A stretch of DNA of 64,000 nt from Altererythrobacter sp. XM-24bin4. Lineage in GTDB: Bacteria; Pseudomonadota; Alphaproteobacteria; Sphingomonadales; Sphingomonadaceae. Shown piece after piece: positions 36,973 to 48,968 of this stretch. Each line of letters opens with the position of its first letter. Position 1 is the first letter of the stretch. The position numbers were made by a program, and so were the translations under genes. The stretch is taken from the NCBI GenBank assembly GCA_003149575.1, contig QCWG01000001.1:1207183-1271182 (forward strand). Direction: 5' to 3'. Below the pieces are notes generated by a model. The model saw only the letters and a program-made list of their open reading frames with translations, searched no databases and was not told the origin of the DNA.

Positions 36973-37791
36973 ATGGCCCAATTTGTAAAGCTTGCGGTCG
37001 CTTCCGGCACGCTTGCCGCAGTATCTTTAATGACAGCACCAGTCGCGGCCGCAGACATTCCCGCTATTGCACCAGCGGTGCATTCTGAATTGCCGCAGTT
37101 CGATGTTTTCAGCGCGGACGCGATGACTGCCGAGCATCACCGCCGCTACCGTTATCGTGGCTACCGCCATCGCCACCGCGTTGATGCGGGTGATGTGCTG
37201 GCAGGCGTGCTGATCATCGGTGGTATCGCGGCCATTGCCAATGCTGCATCGAATTCAGAGCGCCGCGAACGCAACGAGCGCTATCGTGACTATCGCGAGG
37301 ACCGCAATGACTATCGCCGTGATCGTGATGATCGCCGCGATACGCGCCGTTCGTCTGGCAGCGGGCGCGGCATCGATGGCGCGGTTGATCAATGCCTGGC
37401 GGAAATCGAGCGCGACGTCCGCGTAGACGAAGTTGAAAGCGTGGATCGGACTGGTGAAGGTTGGCGTGTAACCGGTACTATTTTCAACGGTGACCGCTTC
37501 ACTTGCACGATCGGCGCGGACGGCAGGATCGAGAACGTGAACTATGGCGACAGCTTTGCGGCGCAAGATCGCTCTGGCTCTGCTCGACCACGTCAGGTGC
37601 GCGACAACCAGTTTAGCGATGATCGCTATCGCACGGCCTGGGCGCAAGTAGAACGCGAAGAACAGGTCGATCCCGATGCAGAGCTTCGCTCTCAGCAGGT
37701 TCCGGCCTATCCCGGTGGCCCGGTGGATGGCGATCTAGAGGAAAGCCCCTCGGACGATCGCTATGCAATGGCACAAGCGCCCGCGACCTAA
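36973..37791 (+). CDS. Exported Arg/Tyr/Asp-rich protein, paralogue B
   Basis: 272 residues with signal peptide (to about 26, APVAAA). It repeats the architecture of the gene before it: VDAGDVLAGVLIIGGIAAIA helix, an Arg/Asp/Tyr-rich stretch (RYRDYREDRNDYRRDRDDRR), then a two-Cys domain (VDQCLAEIERDVRVDEVESV ... FTCTIGADGRIENVNYGD). It adds an extra His/Arg/Tyr-rich start (HHRRYRYRGYRHRHR) and an acidic/polar C-terminal tail of about 80 residues. Function is unknown; an envelope or surface-charge role is a guess. Ribosome site GCAGGAGGGACC. Confidence 0.7.
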   Translation: MAQFVKLAVASGTLAAVSLMTAPVAAADIPAIAPAVHSELPQFDVFSADAMTAEHHRRYRYRGYRHRHRVDAGDVLAGVLIIGGIAAIANAASNSERRERNERYRDYREDRNDYRRDRDDRRDTRRSSGSGRGIDGAVDQCLAEIERDVRVDEVESVDRTGEGWRVTGTIFNGDRFTCTIGADGRIENVNYGDSFAAQDRSGSARPRQVRDNQFSDDRYRTAWAQVEREEQVDPDAELRSQQVPAYPGGPVDGDLEESPSDDRYAMAQAPAT

Positions 37792-37797
37792 GCCAAC

Positions 37798-38436
37798 CTA
37801 ATCTGTCGTGCTTTCCGTCTCGTCATAGGATGGAAGCGCGATTTGCCATCGGATCGCCGCGCTGCGCAGCGCGAAGCCTGCTATCCATGCCGTGCCCCAT
37901 ACGATGGGGTTGTCGATACCCGTGGCCATGCCGCCAACGGTTAGAGCTGCGGTGGCTGCGGCTGCAGTCACATATAGCTCTGGCCGCATGATGATTGACG
38001 GCCTGCCTGCAACAACATCGCGAATAATTCCGCCCACGCAGCCGGTGATGATCCCCATAAGTGCAGCCGGTACGGGCGGGATGCCGTATGACAGCGCCTT
38101 TGCGCTGCCGAGCACTGCATAGGCCGTAAGACCCGCGCCATCGGCATAATCGAGTAATTTGCCTTCCCACCAGCGCGTGGGTGTAAACCACGCGATCAAA
38201 GCAGTGCCGAGGCATATCGGCGCGACCCACGGGTCAGTCATCCAGAACACCGGCGCGCCGATCAACAGATCACGTACGGTGCCGCCGCCTACTCCTGTCA
38301 CCAACGCAAAGAAGGCCAGCGTAACGAATGTCTGCTTGAGCTTGGCGGCAAGCAACGCGCCGGTCAGCGCAAAAATGGCAAGGCCGAGAATATCGAGCAC
38401 ATCGAGTACCGGGGTGAGCACTTCAGCGCCGTTCAC
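37798..38436 (-). CDS. TRIC/UPF0126-family cation channel-like membrane protein
   Basis: 212 residues from GTG 38436, whose bases overlap the stop of the PepSY gene (GTGA). Seven hydrophobic segments in two repeated halves: FALTGALLAAKLKQTFVTLA then GVGGGTVRDLLIGAPVFWM, and again GLTAYAVLGSAKALSYGI then GCVGGIIRDVVAGRPSIIM. The GG(G/I)xRD motif in each half is the mark of bacterial TRIC proteins, which form trimeric monovalent-cation channels. A longer frame upstream is inside the PepSY gene. Confidence 0.87.
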   Translation of the reverse strand: MNGAEVLTPVLDVLDILGLAIFALTGALLAAKLKQTFVTLAFFALVTGVGGGTVRDLLIGAPVFWMTDPWVAPICLGTALIAWFTPTRWWEGKLLDYADGAGLTAYAVLGSAKALSYGIPPVPAALMGIITGCVGGIIRDVVAGRPSIIMRPELYVTAAAATAALTVGGMATGIDNPIVWGTAWIAGFALRSAAIRWQIALPSYDETESTTD

Positions 38437-39122
38437 GCGGCTAAGACCTTCGCTTTGCGGCGGCGGAACATCAGAATGCAGCCAAGCAGCGCACCGATCA
38501 CACCCAGAGCGGCAAACAGGATCAGGATCGGATGGCTGGTATCTTCGCGAGTCCTCAAATCCATGATGTGCAGGCCCCACATGAAATCGAACCCGCGCCA
38601 CCAACGCGTGCGTACGGCCTCGATCTGGCCGGTATCGCGCCCGATATAGATATGCGCGCCATCTTCCAGTGCGACCTGCCAAACGGGCATTTCGCGACGG
38701 AAATCGAACGGGACATTGTCGGCATCGAACGCAGTCACGCTGCGTATCTGGTCGCCTCCCTTGATCTGTTCGGCCACAATCAATCGGGCATCATTGGCGG
38801 ACAGCGCGGGCAAGGCCGCCCCGCTTTGAATATCGACCCGGCGTGTGCTGCCATCCATGCCGGTAAGGATCGCCACGGCGCGGCCATCCTGCATCACGGC
38901 GCGCATTTCGCGGATCGGAAATTCTGCACTCGCCAGCGCGCTTCCTGGCAGTACCAGCGGCTGGACCGCTTGCTCTACACGCAAGTGATTGCCGCGCACT
39001 TCCTCGATCGGCTTGGCCGCCATGTAGAGGCCTGTCACCATCCACATCAGCGTGGGAAAATCCACCAGCCAGCCAAGCCAGATATGCCACCTGGCAAATT
39101 TAAGCATCGTCAGTTTAGGCAC
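38433..39122 (-). CDS. PepSY-domain membrane protein
   Basis: 229 residues from a GTG at 39122, only three bases behind the amidase stop; an ATG at 39107 (MLKFARWHIWLGW) is equally possible. Membrane helix near the start (WHIWLGWLVDFPTLMWMVTG) with His and Trp residues as in PepSY-TM proteins, a periplasmic region with a PepSY-like stretch (SANDARLIVAEQIKGGDQIR, then PVWQVALEDGAHIYIGRDTG), and a C-terminal helix (ILILFAALGVIGALLGCILM). Often linked to iron reduction or peptidase inhibition; role here unknown. Confidence 0.8.
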   Translation of the reverse strand: MPKLTMLKFARWHIWLGWLVDFPTLMWMVTGLYMAAKPIEEVRGNHLRVEQAVQPLVLPGSALASAEFPIREMRAVMQDGRAVAILTGMDGSTRRVDIQSGAALPALSANDARLIVAEQIKGGDQIRSVTAFDADNVPFDFRREMPVWQVALEDGAHIYIGRDTGQIEAVRTRWWRGFDFMWGLHIMDLRTREDTSHPILILFAALGVIGALLGCILMFRRRKAKVLAA

Positions 39123-39125
39123 TGC

Positions 39126-40472
39126 TTATCCGTTCAAAAGTGTGTCGATTTCACGCGCGGCGGCGACGCAATCCAGATCGCCCCAACGCCGCCCCATGAC
39201 TTGCATCCCGCATGGCAGCTCTGCACCGAGATATGAGCCTGAACCAATGGGCAGCACGGTAGCGGGCAGATTGGGGAAGGTCGCGAGACCCGCCCAGGCT
39301 AGCCCGCCAGAGGCCGGATGAGCTTCGCCATTGATGTCAATGTCGCCGCGAAAAACTGCTTCGTCGCGATGCGGGACTGCCAATACAGGGGTAGGGGGCG
39401 CGAGCACAAAGTCATAGCTTTCAAACAGATGCGCCCATGCCAATTCGTTGCGCGCTTGCAGATCTAGCAGGTCGAACCAGTCGGTTGCTGTCGCGCGTTT
39501 ACCATCGGGCGAGGGGGCTCCGCGCGCCATCGCGACATTGAGCATGCGCAGATAATCCGCTTGCTGTGCTGCGAGGTCGGGGATGAGATCGCTCGTCCGG
39601 TCGATCTGCACGCCCGCCGCTTCGAGAGCGCTCAAAGCCGCTTCCATCGGTCCGCGTACGCTGTCATCCAAGGGGCTGTCAGGGTGATCAAGGATCGCAA
39701 GAATGCGGCATGACTTGAGCGGCTTCTGGCGTTCAAACAGCGGGAATTCTGCTGTCAGGCGCAAGATAATCTCGATGTCATCGGGATTGCGCGCCAGCGG
39801 CCCTGCAATCGAAAGCGCGCCATCATGCGCGTCTTTGCCTGCCATCAGCGGGTGATCATGGCCATGCTTGCTGACCAGACCCCAGCTGGTCTTGTGGCCC
39901 CAGACGCCGCAAAAATGCGCTGGCACCCGCACAGAGCCGCCAATGTCTGTGCCGTACTCGATCGGTACCATTCCGCTTGCGACCGCTGCGGCTGAACCGC
40001 CCGATGATCCACCAGGGGAACGATCGTGATTGTGCGGGTTATTGGTGCGGCCGTAGACTTCGTTGAAGCTTTGCCAGTCACTCAGGTCGATCGGCACATT
40101 GGTTTTGCCCAGAAAGACCACGCCTGCCGCCTTGAGTTGGCGTACGATCTTGGCATCTCGTCGCGCAACATAATCCTCGTGCGACTTGTGCCCCCACGTG
40201 GTGGGAAGGCCAGCGATATCAAAACTTTCCTTAATCGTCATAGGCACGCCGAACAGCGGCTGATGCTCGCTGGGGTCATCGCGATCCATAGCCTTGGCGG
40301 TCGCAATCGCGCGCTCGAAATCGCATACGGCAATGGCATTGATATGAGCGTCGAGATGTTCAATCCGCGCAATCGCATCTTCGACGGCTTCATGCGGTGA
40401 AATCTCGCCTTTGCGGATGCGTGCCGCAGTCTCCAGCGCGCCCGGCTTGTCGGTCAATTTCGGATAGGCCAC
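39126..40472 (-). CDS. Amidase signature-family amidase
   Basis: 448 residues. Ser-cisSer-Lys catalytic set: Lys81 in MTIKESFDIAG, Ser156 in SPGGSSGGSAAAVASG, and Ser180 in GTDIGGSVRVPA. No signal peptide, so cytosolic. Members hydrolyse amides, from indoleacetamide to nylon oligomers; the substrate is not clear. It is not GatA-like in its start and no gatB or gatC is near. First gene of a tight minus-strand operon with the PepSY and TRIC genes. Confidence 0.9.
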   Translation of the reverse strand: MAYPKLTDKPGALETAARIRKGEISPHEAVEDAIARIEHLDAHINAIAVCDFERAIATAKAMDRDDPSEHQPLFGVPMTIKESFDIAGLPTTWGHKSHEDYVARRDAKIVRQLKAAGVVFLGKTNVPIDLSDWQSFNEVYGRTNNPHNHDRSPGGSSGGSAAAVASGMVPIEYGTDIGGSVRVPAHFCGVWGHKTSWGLVSKHGHDHPLMAGKDAHDGALSIAGPLARNPDDIEIILRLTAEFPLFERQKPLKSCRILAILDHPDSPLDDSVRGPMEAALSALEAAGVQIDRTSDLIPDLAAQQADYLRMLNVAMARGAPSPDGKRATATDWFDLLDLQARNELAWAHLFESYDFVLAPPTPVLAVPHRDEAVFRGDIDINGEAHPASGGLAWAGLATFPNLPATVLPIGSGSYLGAELPCGMQVMGRRWGDLDCVAAAREIDTLLNG

Positions 40473-40859
40473 ACAATTCTCCCTCTCCCAGCTCGCTTCT
40501 TAGGGAGAGGAAAGGGGCTGATCAAACGCGAATTGCTAGTTGTGACGAGGCACAAAGGCACAATTACCATGATTTCCGGGTCGATGAACCTTGGGGTGGG
40601 GCAAACGATGCGTTCAATGGCTTTGGTAGTCGCAATATTTGGATTGGCGACTTGCGGTGGCTGGATTTCTTCCCTGCCGGCGGCTAGAAAACGTCTGTCG
40701 CAGCGAAATTTGTCGGAGGTATCCATCACATGTCCCAAGGCACGACGGGCTATTTTGCACTCGAGCTTGAGCAAGGCGAATGTGGCATCACCGCAGAAAT
40801 ACCCGACGCCAATGGTAAGGATTTCTTCCAGCGGTTCGGCGTCGAATAGTCGAAGCCGA
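40473..40859. other. Gap between lpdA and the amidase gene
   Basis: 387 bases. Minus-strand reading must contain the amidase promoter, but no clear hexamer pair was seen. An inverted repeat AAGCCGATC/GATCGGCTT (40853-40877) straddles the lpdA stop, without a U-tract. One short plus-strand frame (40730-40849) has a good ribosome site and is listed separately. Nothing else was recognised. Confidence 0.4.
40730..40849 (+). CDS. Possible 39-residue small protein
   Basis: ATG at 40730 behind GGAGG (40715-40719). The product MSQGTTGYFALELEQGECGI continues to a stop at 40849 and looks soluble and acidic, with an even amino acid mix. The frame is closed just upstream (TAG at 40685). It runs against the flanking minus-strand genes. 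Evidence is only the ribosome site and composition. Confidence 0.3.
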   Translation: MSQGTTGYFALELEQGECGITAEIPDANGKDFFQRFGVE

Positions 40860-42278
40860 TCAAATGTGGATCGGCTTGCCTTGCACCGCCATCGCCGCTT
40901 CTTTCATCGCCTCAGCATGGGTTGGGTGCGCATGGCAGGTATAGGCGATGTCTTCTGATGTTGCGCCAAACTCCATCGCGATGCCAGCTTCGGCAATCAT
41001 TGTGCCGGCAACGCTGGCGATAGACCACACGCCTAGAACGCGGTCGGTTTCTGCATCGGCGATGACCTTTACGAAGCCGTCAGGCTCGTGATTGGTTTTC
41101 GCGCGGCTGTTTGCCATCATTGGGAACTTGCCGACTTTGACTTTGGCCTTGTCGCCACATGCCTTTTCGATGGCTTGCTCGGTTGTCAGTCCAACACCGG
41201 CGATCTCGGGCCAGGTGTAGACTACGCTCGGGATCACATCGTGGTTCACGATGCCGGTCTCACCCGCGATGTTCTCAGCTACTGCGATGCCTTCATCTTC
41301 GGCCTTATGCGCCAGCATCGGGCCGGGAATCACGTCACCAATCGCCCACACGCCCTCGATTGATGTCCGGAAGGAGTGATCGGTTTCGATTTGACCGCGC
41401 TGGTTGGTTTCCAGACCGATGTTCTCAAGACCCAAACTATCGGTATTGGGCTTGCGACCGATCGACACCAGCACGCAATCAGCCTCCAGCTTCTCTTCAT
41501 CGCCGCCTGCAGCTGGCTCAAGCGTCAGTGTCGCTTTCTTGCCTTTCACGGATACGCCAGTGACCTTGGTCGAAAGCTTGAACTCGATCCCTTGCTTCTT
41601 GAAGATCTTGTTTGCTTCCTTGCGAATATCGCCGTCCATTCCGGGCAGGATCTGGTCGAGGAATTCCACACAAGTCACTTCTGCACCCAAACGGCGCCAC
41701 ACAGAGCCAAGCTCTAGCCCAATCACACCGCCACCGATGACGACCATTTTCTTCGGAACTTTAGCGAGCTCGAGCGCACCAGTGGAATCGACCACGACTT
41801 GCTTGTCATTGTCGACCTCTACACCCGGCAGTGGAGTGACCGAAGAACCGGTGGCAATCACGATGTCTTTGGCGGTTACGGTTTCGTCGCCGACTTTTAC
41901 CGTGTGCGCGTCCTGGAACGTGGCGTAGCCCTTTTTCCAGTCGACCTTGTTCTTCTTGAACAGGAACTCGATGCCCTTGGTCAGACCATCGACCGCATCG
42001 ATCCGCTGTTCGTGCATTTTTCCAAGGTTGAGTTTCGGGGTCACGTCTACGCCCATGCTGGCCATAGTGCCATTGGCGGCCGCATCATAGAACTCGGACG
42101 CATGCAGCATCGCTTTTGATGGGATGCAACCCACGTTCAGGCATGTTCCGCCCAGTGTGGCGCGGCCTTCCGCACAAGCCACTTTCAGGCCCAGCTGCGC
42201 CGCGCGAATTGCTGCGACATAGCCACTCGGGCCAGCGCCGATAATCAGGACATCGTAATCGTAAGAATGGTCAGCCAT
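40860..42278 (-). CDS. lpdA: Dihydrolipoyl dehydrogenase (E3)
   Basis: 472 residues. FAD-dependent disulfide oxidoreductase that reoxidises lipoyl groups. Seen: FAD site DVLIIGAGPSGYVAAIRAAQ, redox pair Cys46/Cys51 in GGTCLNVGCIPSK, NAD site VVIGGGVIGLELGSVW, and the active His region TCHAHPTHAEAMKEA. Last gene of the mdh-sucD-sucAB-lpdA block, 12 bases after sucB, so it most likely serves 2-oxoglutarate dehydrogenase. Confidence 0.96.
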   Translation of the reverse strand: MADHSYDYDVLIIGAGPSGYVAAIRAAQLGLKVACAEGRATLGGTCLNVGCIPSKAMLHASEFYDAAANGTMASMGVDVTPKLNLGKMHEQRIDAVDGLTKGIEFLFKKNKVDWKKGYATFQDAHTVKVGDETVTAKDIVIATGSSVTPLPGVEVDNDKQVVVDSTGALELAKVPKKMVVIGGGVIGLELGSVWRRLGAEVTCVEFLDQILPGMDGDIRKEANKIFKKQGIEFKLSTKVTGVSVKGKKATLTLEPAAGGDEEKLEADCVLVSIGRKPNTDSLGLENIGLETNQRGQIETDHSFRTSIEGVWAIGDVIPGPMLAHKAEDEGIAVAENIAGETGIVNHDVIPSVVYTWPEIAGVGLTTEQAIEKACGDKAKVKVGKFPMMANSRAKTNHEPDGFVKVIADAETDRVLGVWSIASVAGTMIAEAGIAMEFGATSEDIAYTCHAHPTHAEAMKEAAMAVQGKPIHI

Positions 42279-42290
42279 TGGGGGTATTCC

Positions 42291-43511
42291 TTAAAGGTCG
42301 ATCAGCATCCGTGTCGGATCTTCGATCGCTTCCTTGATGATCTTGAGTGCGGTCACCGCTTCGCGGCCGTCGATCAGGCGGTGGTCATAGCTCAGCGCGA
42401 TATACATCATCGGCTTGATCACGACCTGGCCGTTGACCGCGACGGGGCGGTCTTCGATCCGGTGCAGGCCCAGCACAGCGCTCTGCGGCGGATTGATGAT
42501 CGGGGTCGACATCAGCGATCCGAACACGCCGCCGTTAGAGATAGTGAAGGTACCGCCCGACATGTCTTCCATCGTCAGCGTGCCATCTTTGGCGCGCTTG
42601 CCGAAGTCTGCGATGTCTTTCTCGATCTGAGCAAAGCCCTTGGCATCGCAATCGCGCACCACCGGAACGACCAGCCCGTTTGGCGCGGACACTGCGACAG
42701 AGATGTCGACATAGTCGTGATAGACGATCTCATCGCCTTCGATATAGGCGTTGACCGAGGGCACATCCTTCAGCGCCAGACATGCGGCTTTCGCGAAAAA
42801 GCCCATGAATCCCAGACGGATATCGTGCTTTTTTGCGAACATGTCTTTGTACTTGCTGCGCGCTTCGATCACCGCCGACATGTCGACATCATTGAACGTA
42901 GTCAGCAGCGCGGCATTGTCTTGCGCGCCTTTCAAACGCTTGGCGATGGTCTGGCGCATCCGTGTCATCTTGACGCGCTCAGTTTTGCGATCACCTGCTG
43001 CTACAGCAGCGGCAGGCGCCGGTGCCGCGGCCGGTGCAGATGCGCTCTCGCCATCGCGCTTGTTGCGCGCTGCGGCCAGAACATCTTCCTTGGTCAAGCG
43101 ACCGTCCTTGCCGGTACCCTTGATCGTCGTCGGATCGACCCCGTGTTCCAGTACGGCGCGGCGCACCGCCGGCGACATGGTGATGGAATCGCTGCTACCA
43201 GAGGTATCTTCTTTCGCTGCAGCCGGGGCAGGGGCGCTTTCCTTGCTTTCAGCCTTCTTGGCCGGTGCGCCGGAGCCTTCTTCGATGATCGCGATCACTG
43301 CGCCGACTTCAACGGTGTCGCCAACCGCAACCTTGTGCTCGCCGATCACACCCGCGACAGGCGAAGGTACGTCAACCGCGACCTTATCTGTCTCTAGCGA
43401 AACAATCGGCTCATCGGCCTCTACCGTGTCGCCCGGCTGCTTCAGCCATTCGCCAACGCTCGCTTCGGTGACTGATTCACCCAGAGTTGGTACTGTAACT
43501 TCTGTGGCCAT
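42291..43511 (-). CDS. sucB: 2-oxoglutarate dehydrogenase E2 (dihydrolipoyl succinyltransferase)
   Basis: 406 residues. One lipoyl domain with Lys43 in [14 protein letters not shown]; a Glu/Ala/Pro linker (about 85-110); a peripheral subunit-binding domain ([20 protein letters not shown]); and the catalytic core ending [13 protein letters not shown] with His377 and Asp381. The end [10 protein letters not shown] is the E2o type, not pyruvate E2. Ten bases after sucA. Confidence 0.96.
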   Translation of the reverse strand: MATEVTVPTLGESVTEASVGEWLKQPGDTVEADEPIVSLETDKVAVDVPSPVAGVIGEHKVAVGDTVEVGAVIAIIEEGSGAPAKKAESKESAPAPAAAKEDTSGSSDSITMSPAVRRAVLEHGVDPTTIKGTGKDGRLTKEDVLAAARNKRDGESASAPAAAPAPAAAVAAGDRKTERVKMTRMRQTIAKRLKGAQDNAALLTTFNDVDMSAVIEARSKYKDMFAKKHDIRLGFMGFFAKAACLALKDVPSVNAYIEGDEIVYHDYVDISVAVSAPNGLVVPVVRDCDAKGFAQIEKDIADFGKRAKDGTLTMEDMSGGTFTISNGGVFGSLMSTPIINPPQSAVLGLHRIEDRPVAVNGQVVIKPMMYIALSYDHRLIDGREAVTALKIIKEAIEDPTRMLIDL

Positions 43512-43521
43512 GATGTGGTCC

Positions 43522-46350
43522 TTAGCCCTTAGACTTACTGGAATTGGTTTTGCTGTTCAGGCCCAGTGCTTCCGCGATTAGCGCTTCCTGCTGTTCCTGA
43601 TGCCGTTTTGCGAGACCTGTCGCTGGCGAAGCGGATGCATCGCGCCCGGCATAGATCGGTCGCAAGCCGGGATGACCAGCATCGCTCAACGATTGCTCGA
43701 TCAGCCGATCAACGAAGAACCATGAACCATTGTTCTTTGGCTCTTCCTGACACCAGACAACGTCCTCAAGCTTTTTCATACGCTTGAGGCGCACCGCAAG
43801 CGCATCGCCGGGGAAGGGGTACAATTGTTCGATCCGGATGATCGAGACATCGTCGAGCCTTTCCTCGTCCCGCTTCTGCATTAGATCGTAAGCGACTTTG
43901 CCGCTGCACAGTACCAGACGCTTTACCTTCGTGTCTGCAATATCTGTCATGTCAGACTTGATCCGCATGAAGTGATGGTCTCCCATGAACTCGTCTGCGC
44001 TGCTCTTGGCGAGGGGATGGCGCAGCAAGCTCTTGGGCGTCATGATGATCAGCGGTTTGCGGAAATCGCGATGCATCTGGCGGCGAAGCACATGGAAGTA
44101 ATTCGCCGGCGTTGTGATGTTGCAGACCTGGATATTGTCATTCGCACATAGCTGAAGGAAACGCTCAAGCCGCGCAGAACTGTGCTCTGGCCCTTGACCT
44201 TCATATCCATGCGGCAACAGCATCACGAGCCCGTTTGCGCGCAACCATTTGGCTTCGCCGCTCGCGATGAACTGGTCGATCATGATCTGTGCACCATTGG
44301 CGAAATCGCCAAACTGCGCTTCCCAAAGGACCAGTGTTTTCGGGTCTGCCATGGCAAAGCCATATTCAAAACCGAGCACGCCATATTCGGACAGCGGGCT
44401 GTCATAGACTTCGAACTTGCCATGCGGCAGCTGACACAGCGGCAGGTATTTGTCCTCGGTCTTCTGGTCGACCCAGACTGCGTGGCGCTGGCTGAAGGTG
44501 CCGCGGCCCGAATCCTGTCCGGACAGGCGCACGCCGTATCCTTCGGTTACGAGGCTGCCGAATGCGAGCGCTTCCGCAGTCGCCCAGTCGAAACCGTCAC
44601 CGCTCTCGAACATGTCTGCGCGGCCCTTGATCACGCGCTGCAGCGTGCGGTGCGCGTTCAGATCATCCGGGATCGTCGTCAATGTTCGGCCCAAACTGTC
44701 GAACAGCTTCTTTTCGATCGCCGTTTCAATGTTGCGCCGCGAACCTTCGGGGTCGGCCGGTTTGTTCAGGCCCGCCCAGCGTCCGCCGAACCAGTCGGCT
44801 TCATTGGCCTTGTAGCTTTTGGCTGCTTCAAACTCTTCGTCGAGCAATGCGGTGAAGTCGTCGCGCAATTTAGGCGTATAGCCTTTTTCGATCACGCCTT
44901 CTTCAATCAAGCGCTCTGCATAGAGATAGCTGACCTTTTTGTGCTTGCCGATCGCGTCATACATCAACGGCTGCGTAAATTTCGGCTCGTCCCCCTCGTT
45001 ATGGCCGAAGCGGCGATAGCACCACATGTCGATCACGATATCGCGCTTGAAGCGATGACGATAATCGACCGCGAGCTTGCACGCGAAGGTCACGGCCTCT
45101 GGATCATCGCCATTGACGTGCAGGATGGGTGCCTGAACGCCCTTGGCAACGTCAGACGGGTAAGGTGATCCGCGCGAGAATTTGGGCGCGGTCGTAAAAC
45201 CGATCTGGTTGTTGATGATAAAGTGCAGGCAACCGCCAGTGTTGTAACCGTTGATGCCCGTAAGGCTCAGGCTTTCCCACACCACGCCTTGCCCTGCGAA
45301 TGCTGCGTCACCGTGGATCAGCACTGGCAAGACTTGCTCGTGCTTGTCCAGGTCGCCGCGGATCGCTTGCTGCGCGCGGGCTTTGCCCAGGACCACCGGA
45401 TTAACCGCTTCAAGGTGAGACGGGTTGGGGACCAGGCTCATATGCACTTCGATCCCGTCAAATTCACGATCGGTGCTGGTGCCCAGGTGATATTTCACGT
45501 CGCCAGAGCCGCCTACGTCTTCCGGGCTGGCAGAACCGCCGGAAAATTCGTGGAAGATCACCTTGTAAGGCTTGGCCATCACATTGGCGAGCACGTTCAA
45601 TCGGCCGCGGTGCGCCATGCCATAGATGATTTCGCGCACGCCGGCTTGGCCGCCATGCTTGATCACCGCCTCCAGGGCAGGGATCATCGCTTCGCCGCCA
45701 TCCAGGCCGAAACGCTTGGTGCCAACGTATTTCTTGCCGAGGAAATTTTCATATTCCTCGCCGCGAACCACAGCGGCCAGGATCGCGCGTTTGCCTTCGT
45801 CGGTGAACTGGATCGTTTCACCCGGGCTTTCGAACTTGTCCTGCAGGAAACGCCGCTCTTCTGTGTCGGCAATGTGCATGTATTCAAGGCCAACCTTGCC
45901 GCAATAGGCCGCGCGCAAAGTGTCATAGAGTTCGCGAACGGTCGTCCATTCCAGACCCAATACGCCGCCAACATAGACTTCCTGATCTTCATTGCCGGCA
46001 AGCCCGTGAAAATCGAGTGTTAGGTCGTTTGGTGTCTCATGGCTGTGCAGACCAAGTGGATCCAGATCCGCCGCCATATGGCCGCGCACACGATATAGCC
46101 GCACCAGAGTCATCGCCGCTATCGATAGGCTCGCCGCCTTTTCGACCGCTTTGGGGTCAGTTGGCTTGCCAGCCGCCGCGGCAGCTTGTTTGACCTCTGC
46201 CTTGAGCGTCGTGGGATCAAGCGCAGCTGTCAGGTCTGCGCCTGAATCCGCAACGGTTTCCAGCCAGCGCGGATTGCCCCAGCTGGGCCCCTGTTGAGGG
46301 ACTTCCTGGTCGCCCATTTCAGGCAGAAACTCGTGGTTTTCGTTACCCAT
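43522..46350 (-). CDS. sucA: 2-oxoglutarate dehydrogenase E1
   Basis: 942 residues, family length. Thiamine-diphosphate enzyme that decarboxylates 2-oxoglutarate. Seen: N-terminal [52 protein letters not shown] (ThDP/Mg part), [20 protein letters not shown], and the late [20 protein letters not shown]. The first 45 residues are a variable head. It lies 25 bases after sucD. Confidence 0.97.
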   Translation of the reverse strand: MGNENHEFLPEMGDQEVPQQGPSWGNPRWLETVADSGADLTAALDPTTLKAEVKQAAAAAGKPTDPKAVEKAASLSIAAMTLVRLYRVRGHMAADLDPLGLHSHETPNDLTLDFHGLAGNEDQEVYVGGVLGLEWTTVRELYDTLRAAYCGKVGLEYMHIADTEERRFLQDKFESPGETIQFTDEGKRAILAAVVRGEEYENFLGKKYVGTKRFGLDGGEAMIPALEAVIKHGGQAGVREIIYGMAHRGRLNVLANVMAKPYKVIFHEFSGGSASPEDVGGSGDVKYHLGTSTDREFDGIEVHMSLVPNPSHLEAVNPVVLGKARAQQAIRGDLDKHEQVLPVLIHGDAAFAGQGVVWESLSLTGINGYNTGGCLHFIINNQIGFTTAPKFSRGSPYPSDVAKGVQAPILHVNGDDPEAVTFACKLAVDYRHRFKRDIVIDMWCYRRFGHNEGDEPKFTQPLMYDAIGKHKKVSYLYAERLIEEGVIEKGYTPKLRDDFTALLDEEFEAAKSYKANEADWFGGRWAGLNKPADPEGSRRNIETAIEKKLFDSLGRTLTTIPDDLNAHRTLQRVIKGRADMFESGDGFDWATAEALAFGSLVTEGYGVRLSGQDSGRGTFSQRHAVWVDQKTEDKYLPLCQLPHGKFEVYDSPLSEYGVLGFEYGFAMADPKTLVLWEAQFGDFANGAQIMIDQFIASGEAKWLRANGLVMLLPHGYEGQGPEHSSARLERFLQLCANDNIQVCNITTPANYFHVLRRQMHRDFRKPLIIMTPKSLLRHPLAKSSADEFMGDHHFMRIKSDMTDIADTKVKRLVLCSGKVAYDLMQKRDEERLDDVSIIRIEQLYPFPGDALAVRLKRMKKLEDVVWCQEEPKNNGSWFFVDRLIEQSLSDAGHPGLRPIYAGRDASASPATGLAKRHQEQQEALIAEALGLNSKTNSSKSKG

Positions 46351-46375
46351 TTCGGTCTCCGGGGAGGAGGAAAAG

Positions 46376-47266
46376 TTAAGCCAGTTCTTTCAGTAGCGCG
46401 TCGAGCGTTGTGCCAAGTTCGCTGGGGCTTGGCGATACGCGGATACCCGCAGCTTCCATCGCTGCGATCTTGGCATCCGCGCCGCCCTGGCCGCCCGATA
46501 CGATTGCGCCAGCATGGCCCATCCGGCGGCCCGGAGGCGCTGTGCGGCCAGCAATAAAGCCAACCATCGGCTTTTTGCGGCCTTTCTTTGCTTCATTGGC
46601 GATGAATTCAGCGGCTTCTTCTTCCGCGCTGCCGCCGATCTCGCCGATCATGATGATCGACTTGGTTTCATCATCGTCCAGGAACATGTCGAGCACGTCT
46701 ATGAAGTTGGTGCCGTTCACGGGGTCACCGCCGATGCCCACCGCGGTGGTCTGGCCAAGACCAACCATAGTTGTCTGGTGGACGGCTTCGTAAGTGAGCG
46801 TGCCGGAACGTGAGACAACGCCGACGCTGCCCTTTTTGAAGATGCTGCCCGGCATAATGCCGATCTTGCATTCGCCCGGTGTCAGAACACCCGGGCAGTT
46901 CGGGCCGATCAGGCGCGATTTGGAACCTTGCAGCGCGCGCTTCACGCGAACCATGTCGAGCACCGGAATGCCTTCGGTGATGGCAACGATCAGCTCGATC
47001 TCTGCATCGATCGCTTCAAGGATCGCGTCCGCCGCGAACGGAGGCGGCACGTAAATGCACGAAGCGGTCGCGCCGGTTGCCGCCTTCGCATCGCCAACCG
47101 TGTTGAACTGCGGAATGCCGATATGCTCGGTGCCGCCTTTGCCAGGCGTAACACCTGCCACCATCTGCGTGCCGTAAGCGACAGCTTGCTCTGTGTGGAA
47201 CGTACCTGTGTTACCGGTCATCCCTTGCGTGATGACCTTGGTGTCCTTGTTGACGAGGATAGACAT
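46376..47266 (-). CDS. sucD: Succinyl-CoA synthetase alpha subunit
   Basis: 296 residues. Makes succinate and NTP from succinyl-CoA with the beta subunit. Seen: [56 protein letters not shown], and phosphohistidine His251 in [14 protein letters not shown]. The beta-subunit gene sucC, normally directly upstream, is not in the window; an unrelated exported protein gene takes that place. Its product must pair with a SucC encoded elsewhere. Confidence 0.96.
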   Translation of the reverse strand: MSILVNKDTKVITQGMTGNTGTFHTEQAVAYGTQMVAGVTPGKGGTEHIGIPQFNTVGDAKAATGATASCIYVPPPFAADAILEAIDAEIELIVAITEGIPVLDMVRVKRALQGSKSRLIGPNCPGVLTPGECKIGIMPGSIFKKGSVGVVSRSGTLTYEAVHQTTMVGLGQTTAVGIGGDPVNGTNFIDVLDMFLDDDETKSIIMIGEIGGSAEEEAAEFIANEAKKGRKKPMVGFIAGRTAPPGRRMGHAGAIVSGGQGGADAKIAAMEAAGIRVSPSPSELGTTLDALLKELA

Positions 47267-47294
47267 TCACAAAACTCCGTCTTTCTAATTCGGT

Positions 47295-48732
<1,438 letters not shown>

Positions 48733-48968
48733 TTAATGCATCAGACGCATAAAAACTGCCTAGCCACATTGGCACGCTTCCCCTGCGTCCGGGGGGATTT
48801 CGCACCGGGACACTTGCCAGAGGCCTAGGCGGCTACGCGCGCGAAAGCAACCGCGAAAAGCATGCAGCTCGATTGAATATTTGATAACTATTCGCAATAG
48901 CAATAAGCGCTATCAAAATTGTTGAATTTGCGCTGTTTTGCAAGAAGTGCCCGCAAAGGCGAAGTGTG

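Noticed and set aside
42267-43397. 376-codon open frame on the plus strand opposite sucB
   Set aside because: It is exactly antisense to a firmly identified gene, rich in His/Arg/Asp as expected from mirrored codons, and matches no family.
44182-45168. 328-codon open frame opposite sucA
   Set aside because: Antisense shadow of a conserved gene; no ribosome site or domain.
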